Shown here: one piece after another, positions 45,608 through 50,075 of the stretch
Layout of the letters: each line of letters starts with the position of its first letter
Position numbering within the stretch: position 1 is the stretch's first letter
Assembly: GCA_030145385.1 (NCBI GenBank)
Contig: JAQYVU010000023.1
Span: forward strand, 1 to 50,075
DNA from: Desulfococcaceae bacterium
GTDB taxonomy: Bacteria; Desulfobacterota; Desulfobacteria; Desulfobacterales; Desulfosalsimonadaceae
DNA: 50,075 bases
Direction of reading: 5' to 3'
Made by a program: the position numbers and the translations under genes
Notes under the pieces: generated by a model
What the model was told of the DNA's origin: nothing
The model's input: the letters and a program-made list of their open reading frames with translations, nothing else
Database searches by the model: none

Positions 45608-45952
45608 ATGAAAAAAGTAGCGATTATTGGATGCGGCGCCTACATGGACAGTGGATACGGATGCCCCGGCGAATGGCGATGCCTTAAAGCGGCAGCATTC
45701 GGAGATGGAAAGTTTGAAGAGCCTTCTGCAGTTATTGCGTTTGTGAAATGTGAATGCCCGGGCCGGAGTCTTGCCCCAAACACCGGCATGGCAATCAAGC
45801 TGTCGGAAATAAAACCCGATGCGATTTATATAAGCTCATGCATGGCCAATGCAAAACCAGCCTGCCCCTATGCCAGTGCTGAAGAAATGGCAAAAATTAT
45901 TCAGGATAAAACAGGTGTCCCTGTTGTTCTGGGAACGCATGATTATAAATAA
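45608..45952 (+). CDS. CGGC-domain protein
   Basis: I start at ATG 45608, eight bases after AAAGGA. The 114-residue product has cysteines in IIGCGAYMDSGYGCPGEWRC, FVKCECPGRS and SSCMANAKPACPY, the pattern of the CGGC domain, a putative metal-binding fold. It lies 37 bases after mrp in the same operon and may take part in metal or cluster handling. Its biochemical role is unknown. Confidence 0.75.
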   Translation: MKKVAIIGCGAYMDSGYGCPGEWRCLKAAAFGDGKFEEPSAVIAFVKCECPGRSLAPNTGMAIKLSEIKPDAIYISSCMANAKPACPYASAEEMAKIIQDKTGVPVVLGTHDYK

Positions 45953-46020
45953 AACAGCTAAAAACCTTTCGCTTTCCGGCCTGCTGGATGAGCATGAACA
46001 AGTCGGTATCTATTAAAATA

Positions 46021-46063
46021 AAGGAGGCAATAACTTCATATCCAAAATGGATATGAAGTTATT
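46021..46063 (+). promoter_or_regulatory. Hairpin filling the gap between Shine-Dalgarno and GTG start
   Basis: AAGGAGG (46021-46027) is followed after one base by AATAACTTCATATCC (46029-46043), loop AAAAT, and the exact inverse GGATATGAAGTTATT (46049-46063). The next base starts GTG 46064. Unfolded, the spacing is 36 bases, too long for initiation; folded, the Shine-Dalgarno comes near the start. A six-codon frame, MDMKLL, begins in the loop (ATG 46047) and its TGA overlaps the GTG. Confidence 0.8.
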
Positions 46064-47035
46064 GTGAAAACGATTAAAACAAATCAATCATACAAATATT
46101 TATATGGCCCCGTACCTTCCCGGCGATTTGGACGCTCTTTAGGCGTTGATTTAACACCTTTTAAAACATGCAGCTTTGACTGTATTTTCTGCCAGTTGGG
46201 CCGGACCTCGCAAACAAAGTTGGTACGAAAGGAATATGTGCCCATCGATGCGGTGTTGACCGAAATTCAATCCTGGATGGAAACAGACGGGGATGCTGAT
46301 TATGTAGCGCTTGCCGGGTCCGGTGAACCGACGCTCCATTCTGATTTTGGAAAGGTGTTACGGGTCTTAGAGCAGCATCCAATACCCTCCGCACTGTTAA
46401 CCAACGCCTCCATGTTGATGCATCCGGAAGTGAGGGATGCTGCCGCTTACGCGGATATTGTCAAAGTATCATTGAGCGCATGGGATCAGCGCTCTTTTGA
46501 ATGGATCAACCGCCCCCACCCCCAACTGCAATTTAATGAACTCATCAAGGGCATAAAGACATTTCGGGCACAGTTTGCCGGTAAATTATGGGTGGAAGTT
46601 TTTATGTTGCTGGGGATCAATTCAGTCCCCGGAGATGTCAAAAAAATTGCGGCTCAAATTAAAGAAATCCAACCGGACAGTGTCCATCTCAACACGGTTG
46701 TTCGTCCGCCGGCTGAGGAGTTTGTCGCCCCCATACGGCAAACGAAACTGGCGTCGCTGGCGGGAATATTTGATCCGCCCGCAGAAGTGATTGCAGAATT
46801 TAATGCGAATTCTGAAAAGCATATCGCGGCAACGGAAGCGTCCATTATGTCCATGCTCCAGCGCCGACCTTGTACAACCGCCCAGATTGTGGATGTTTAC
46901 GGAATGCATATCAATGAGGTATCCAAATATTTAGGAAATTTGATGCGGACCGGTCACATCCGGGAGGAACGAAAAAAAGGAGATGTGTATTATGCGGCGA
47001 CAAGAACGGAAAATAGCGATTTTGCTCAGGCATAA
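46064..47035 (+). CDS. Radical SAM protein
   Basis: The 323-residue protein from GTG 46064 has the radical SAM cysteines C36-x3-C40-x2-C43 (KTCSFDCIFCQ) preceded by YGPVPSRRFGRSLGVDL. This opening marks the radical SAM group annotated as COG0731-like or 'Fe-S oxidoreductase'. YVALAGSGEPTLH is the SAM-binding glycine motif. A C-terminal winged-helix-like part follows (RPCTTAQIVDVYGMHINEVS). The family may modify RNA or protein; the substrate is not known. Translation start control looks unusual (see the hairpin). Confidence 0.88.
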   Translation: MKTIKTNQSYKYLYGPVPSRRFGRSLGVDLTPFKTCSFDCIFCQLGRTSQTKLVRKEYVPIDAVLTEIQSWMETDGDADYVALAGSGEPTLHSDFGKVLRVLEQHPIPSALLTNASMLMHPEVRDAAAYADIVKVSLSAWDQRSFEWINRPHPQLQFNELIKGIKTFRAQFAGKLWVEVFMLLGINSVPGDVKKIAAQIKEIQPDSVHLNTVVRPPAEEFVAPIRQTKLASLAGIFDPPAEVIAEFNANSEKHIAATEASIMSMLQRRPCTTAQIVDVYGMHINEVSKYLGNLMRTGHIREERKKGDVYYAATRTENSDFAQA

Positions 47036-47056
47036 AATTGAATTCCACCAATTAAA

Positions 47057-47087
47057 AAAGGGTTTAGCGAAATTCTCTAAACCCTTT
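47057..47087. terminator. Hairpin terminator after the radical SAM gene
   Basis: AAAGGGTTTAG (47057-47067) pairs perfectly with CTAAACCCTTT (47077-47087). A-rich sequence precedes it and TATGTTTT follows; it is a moderate terminator on either strand. Confidence 0.7.
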
Positions 47088-47093
47088 ATGTTT

Positions 47094-47124
47094 TGGAGGC
47101 GGGAGCGACGAAACTCGAACTCGT
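47094..47124 (-). other. tRNA 3'-end remnant (possible old attachment site)
   Basis: The minus strand reads ACGAG-TTCGAGT-TTCGT, a complete T-arm, followed by CGCTCCCGCC and TCCA. This looks like the 3' third of a tRNA including CCA. No matching 5' part lies upstream. Such fragments are left by integration at tRNA genes; an intact tRNA-Arg follows 230 bases on. Nothing else of note is seen in 47125-47355. Confidence 0.4.
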
Positions 47125-47355
47125 TATATATAATAAGGATGGAATAAGTTTAAAATGGTAATAAAACAAAAACCAAGTGATTAATTTTTTTTTAAAGTGT
47201 CTGATTATATTCGTTGATCAAGGATGGGAATGCATCTCAAGGATGGGTTGAAAAAGTTGATCCGCTTATTTTGTAATTTTGGGTCACATACGGGTAACAT
47301 AAGAAAAAAGATGAAAAGTCGATCATGTAAAAAGGCTGTAAATTTCCGTTTTGAT

Positions 47356-47431
47356 TGGTGCCCCCGGCAAGAATCGAACTTGCGGCGCATGGATTAGGAA
47401 TCCAATGCTCTATCCACTGAGCTACGGGGGC
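47356..47431 (-). tRNA. tRNA-Arg (anticodon CCT)
   Basis: The minus strand folds as a standard tRNA: acceptor GCCCCCG, D-arm GCTCAGTGGATAGAGC, anticodon arm with loop TTCCTAA (anticodon CCT, reads AGG), T-loop TTCGATT, discriminator and encoded CCA. It lies six bases after the MltD stop. Confidence 0.95.
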
Positions 47432-47436
47432 GGAGA

Positions 47437-49272
47437 TTATTCTACATACAGTTGCTGGCCGGGATGTATGGTGCTCGTTTTTGTCAGGTTGTTGAGGCGC
47501 AGCAGTTGATTCAGATTCATGTTATGCTTATTGGCAATCCTCGATGGGGAATCACCACTTATAACCTTGTAAAGTGCCAGTCCATGATGCGGTCCTGTGG
47601 GAATTTTTAATATTTGTCCGATGTCAAGATTGACAGTCTTTAACCGATTAAACTCCTGTATTTTTTTTGTCGTGGTATCATACCGCTTGGCCAATGTCCA
47701 GAGCGAATCCCCCCGGCGAACATAATAGGTGATGATTTTTGATTCTTCGTTGCCGGAGATTTTCCCTGATTGCGGAATCTTAAGTATTTTGCCGGCTGCA
47801 ATGTAATTTTTCCGGTAAATGTTGTTATATCGCGCAATGGTATTAACGTTTGTGTTATAGCGTCGAGCAATGGTTGAAAGTGTCTCGCCGGGTCTGACGC
47901 GATGGTAGGCAAGCCCCGGGTGTGTCTGAGCATACTCCGGGATGTTGGCAATGCTTGCAATGAGTTTTTCCTTCGTGCCCACGGGGATTTTTAACGGGTA
48001 TTCCTCCGGCGGCAGCAGCTTGTAGCGAAGTTCAGGGTTCAGATCTGTCAGGGTGTTTTCCTGAAGATGGATCGTTGATGAAATATCTTTTAAATACGAC
48101 TGCTTTGAGATCCTCTGAATGTCAAATCGCATTGGTTCATCTAACACGATATCTTTCATACCATATTTTTCCATGTTGTTTAGGATATGAAGGGTTGCCA
48201 TGAATTTTGGGACGTACCGGGCGGTTTCCCGGGGCAGGCGTTGGTATAAATCCCAGAAGTCATCAAGGTAGCTGACATTTTGTTTTCTGATGGTGCGAAG
48301 AACCCGGCCTTCGCCACAATTATAAGCTGCAAGGACCGTAGGCCAGTCCCCAAAGATTTCATGGAGCTCTTTGAGATAAGCAATGGCCGCATGAGTGGAT
48401 TTGTATGGATCCAGCCGTTCATCAATATATAGGTTTCTTTTGAGTCCGAATTTATGGCCGGTGGAAGAAATAAATTGCCATAAACCAAGTGCTCTGGCAC
48501 TTGACAATGCTTTTACCTTAAAGCCGCTTTCAATTAAGGGCAGCCAAGACAGTTCTTCAGGCAGGCCGGCTTTTTGCAGCTCAGTGACAATGTAGTGGCG
48601 GTACCTGCCCGAGCGTTTATAAGATCCTTCAAAAAAAGAGCGGCAATTAGTTTTGGTAAACAGGTCAATTTCTTTTTGAACATGGGCGTTCATGACCAGG
48701 GGAATCGCATTATGATTCCCTTTAGCGGTGATGTGGCGCGAAGTATAGATTTCAAGTATCCGTTTTGAAATCATAAATCGTAAATCATCTTTTTGCTGGA
48801 TGAGTTTCGGCTGGTCAAAGGCATCTACTTCGGTAATCAGTGCGTAAGCCTGATCCAGTGCCTGCAGGGCATTGTCGAGTTCCCCCTGCTGCCAGAAATC
48901 CTGAGATGCCTGGTAAAAATCAAGCGCTTCGTCAAGTTTAGACTGAATTGAAGCGCTGATGGAACCGTTTTTAGCTATTTGGAGGTCTGTGTCACAGCTT
49001 TCATCTCCCATCGGAATCAAGGGAAGATACGCAATATTGTTGGTATCATCATCGCCTATGGATACAGGTTCATAAGAATTATTGGTGTCAGTCGGATAAG
49101 AATTACCTGTGTTTGAAGCTGTATCAATGCGATTTGCAGAAGCGTTAACTGGTTTATCGGATTTAAAAGGAAACTGACTGGTCAGTTGGGCACATCCAAT
49201 AAAATATAGAGGAACAACATAAAATATAATGAGTGTGTACAGTAATCTCTTATTGTTTAAACGCTGTGTCAT
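47437..49272 (-). CDS. mltD: MltD-like membrane-bound lytic transglycosylase with LysM repeats
   Basis: I start at ATG 49272 because it begins a lipoprotein signal (YTLIIFYVVPLYFIGCAQL, lipobox FIGC); the in-frame start at 49377 puts 35 odd residues ahead. The 611-residue protein has an SLT domain with the catalytic glutamate in WLPLIESGF, then ARALGLWQFISSTG and VLAAYNCGEGRVLR. Three C-terminal LysM peptidoglycan-binding repeats (RVRPGETLSTIARRYN, YVRRGDSLWTLAKRYD, KVISGDSPSRIANKHN) follow. It cleaves glycan strands to anhydromuropeptides in the periplasm. Confidence 0.93.
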   Translation of the reverse strand: MTQRLNNKRLLYTLIIFYVVPLYFIGCAQLTSQFPFKSDKPVNASANRIDTASNTGNSYPTDTNNSYEPVSIGDDDTNNIAYLPLIPMGDESCDTDLQIAKNGSISASIQSKLDEALDFYQASQDFWQQGELDNALQALDQAYALITEVDAFDQPKLIQQKDDLRFMISKRILEIYTSRHITAKGNHNAIPLVMNAHVQKEIDLFTKTNCRSFFEGSYKRSGRYRHYIVTELQKAGLPEELSWLPLIESGFKVKALSSARALGLWQFISSTGHKFGLKRNLYIDERLDPYKSTHAAIAYLKELHEIFGDWPTVLAAYNCGEGRVLRTIRKQNVSYLDDFWDLYQRLPRETARYVPKFMATLHILNNMEKYGMKDIVLDEPMRFDIQRISKQSYLKDISSTIHLQENTLTDLNPELRYKLLPPEEYPLKIPVGTKEKLIASIANIPEYAQTHPGLAYHRVRPGETLSTIARRYNTNVNTIARYNNIYRKNYIAAGKILKIPQSGKISGNEESKIITYYVRRGDSLWTLAKRYDTTTKKIQEFNRLKTVNLDIGQILKIPTGPHHGLALYKVISGDSPSRIANKHNMNLNQLLRLNNLTKTSTIHPGQQLYVE

Positions 49273-49931
49273 GATTTGGTTATGTCCTAAAATTAGAAGG
49301 ATAAATGATATTTTGTTCAAACAGTGTAAATGGGGTGTGGATGAAAGCCTTGTTGGTAAAAATGGCCGATGATGCAAGTAAATACCAGTAAATGAGATAT
49401 TAATTAAAGGATGAAGGAGTGAGTGTCAAGAATTTATGAATTCCGCGATGATTTCAAAAGAGACTTACGAGAAGTTTATGTCTTTAAACGATTTATTATT
49501 GATTAAATGTCGTGTTTATTCAAATCGTTGAAATTGTTACAGTGAAAAGTTATATAAAAATAAAGAAATTTGTAAAAACAATGCTTGCATTAATATTTAT
49601 TATATGACATTTGAATTATCTTTGCTAAAACGTGATTTTAAAAGGTTTGTCAAAAAGCCGGGTACAACGAAACGGTAATAAAAAAAAAATCGTATGATTA
49701 TAAAATTGACAAATCAGTAATAAAGTTGCTATTTAATAATTTTTTTAAAAAAAATTAAATAAATTATTTTTTAACTTGAAATATAGAAATATCGGTGTTA
49801 GTAAAACAGGTTACTTTAAATGATGACGGCGTAATTATTTTTTATATTTTGATTTCGTTTTGATTGTTTAAATATAAAGCTGAACTCAGTGTGTCAGCGG
49901 AGACTGTCAACACCCAGCTTTCATGAAAAGT
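49273..49931. other. AT-rich intergenic region before the tRNA cluster
   Basis: No gene is seen. It is strongly AT-rich between 49550 and 49870 and likely contains the promoters of the divergent mltD gene and the tRNA cluster. TTGACA occurs at about 49707 without an obvious perfect -10. Confidence 0.4.
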
Positions 49932-50007
49932 GCCAGCGTAGCTCAGTTGGTAGAGCTACTGATTTGTAATCAGTGGGTCGGGGGTTCGAGTCCCTCCGCT
50001 GGCTCCA
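49932..50007 (+). tRNA. tRNA-Thr (anticodon TGT)
   Basis: Acceptor GCCAGCG pairs with CGCTGGC. The D-arm is GCTCAGTTGGTAGAGC, the anticodon loop TTTGTAA gives TGT (reads ACA), the T-loop is TTCGAGT, and CCA is encoded. It is the first of a tRNA array; the Thr-Tyr order often leads to Gly, Thr and tufA in bacteria. Confidence 0.96.
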
Positions 50008-50016
50008 GAATTACTC

Positions 50017-50075
50017 GGTGGGGTTCCCGAGTGGCTAAAGGGAGCAGACTGTAAATCTGCCGGCAACGCCTTCGG
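50017..50075 (+). tRNA. tRNA-Tyr (anticodon GTA), 5' part
   Basis: GGTGGGG, TT, CCCGAGTGGCTAAAGGGAGC and CAGACTGTAAATCTG give the acceptor strand, a long D-arm and the anticodon GTA. The start of a long variable arm (CCGGCAACGCCTTCGG) marks a class II tRNA. It is cut by the window end. Confidence 0.95.

Overview
The window reads as a chromosome segment of a strictly anaerobic, sulfate-reducer-like bacterium, most likely in or near Desulfobacterales (Desulfobacterota). The basis is a bacterial-type Wood-Ljungdahl carbonyl branch (CODH/ACS), DUF3786, DUF1847, CGGC and Orp-like families, a selenoprotein, an ion-motif F0 operon, and moderate GC with AT-rich spacers. This placement is inference from gene content; no rRNA is present.

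Layout. 1-5.6 kb (minus strand): the 5' end of an acyl-CoA ligase, then a decaying region in which two intact DUF3786 iron-sulfur proteins and a flavoprotein sit among fragments of MetE-like, DUF2284, flavodoxin-like, bile-acid-symporter-like and Tag genes, plus a MITE-like repeat. 5.6-9.4 kb: an oxidative-stress block (PerR-like regulator, KatG, and a peroxiredoxin whose catalytic residue is selenocysteine encoded by an in-frame UGA). 9.9-15.5 kb: a TetR gene divergent from a catabolic-looking operon (zinc dehydrogenase, SCP2-like protein, ThDP enzyme, VOC protein) with REP-like repeats directly after two stop codons. 15.6-18 kb: MscS channel, LysE exporter and a HigBA-type pair. 18.4-21.9 kb: an F0-only ATP synthase operon (atpZ-I-B-E-E-b'-b) with a three-hairpin c subunit beside a normal one; F1 genes are absent. 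22-28.6 kb: a response-regulator-like protein, a secreted nuclease/phosphatase, an SLC12-like transporter and a VTT membrane protein.

29-39.8 kb: the acetyl-CoA synthase/CO dehydrogenase cluster in the order corrinoid activator, acsD, CODH, acsB, acsC, acsE, ending at a strong terminator. There is a sigma70-like promoter and a perfect palindrome before acsD, and hairpins in three intercistronic gaps. Activator, corrinoid protein (AcsCD), methyltransferase (AcsE), CODH and ACS together form the branch that makes or cleaves acetyl-CoA. 39.8-41.2 kb: degenerate genes, including a third, broken DUF3786. 41.2-47 kb: MBL protein, DUF1847, a sigma54 activator, a sigma54 promoter, then a truncated NifX-like gene, a DUF5320 remnant, Mrp ATPase, CGGC protein and a radical SAM protein; this resembles the sigma54-controlled Orp (orange protein) loci of Desulfovibrio. 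47-50 kb: tRNA-Arg, an MltD-like transglycosylase, tRNA-Thr and the start of tRNA-Tyr.

Most notable: the selenocysteine peroxiredoxin with a matching bSECIS hairpin; the triplicated c subunit that has lost one of three ion-binding carboxylates but otherwise carries Na+-type motifs; the long Ala/Lys tail on AcsD; and a 15-bp perfect hairpin placed exactly between Shine-Dalgarno and start codon of the radical SAM gene.
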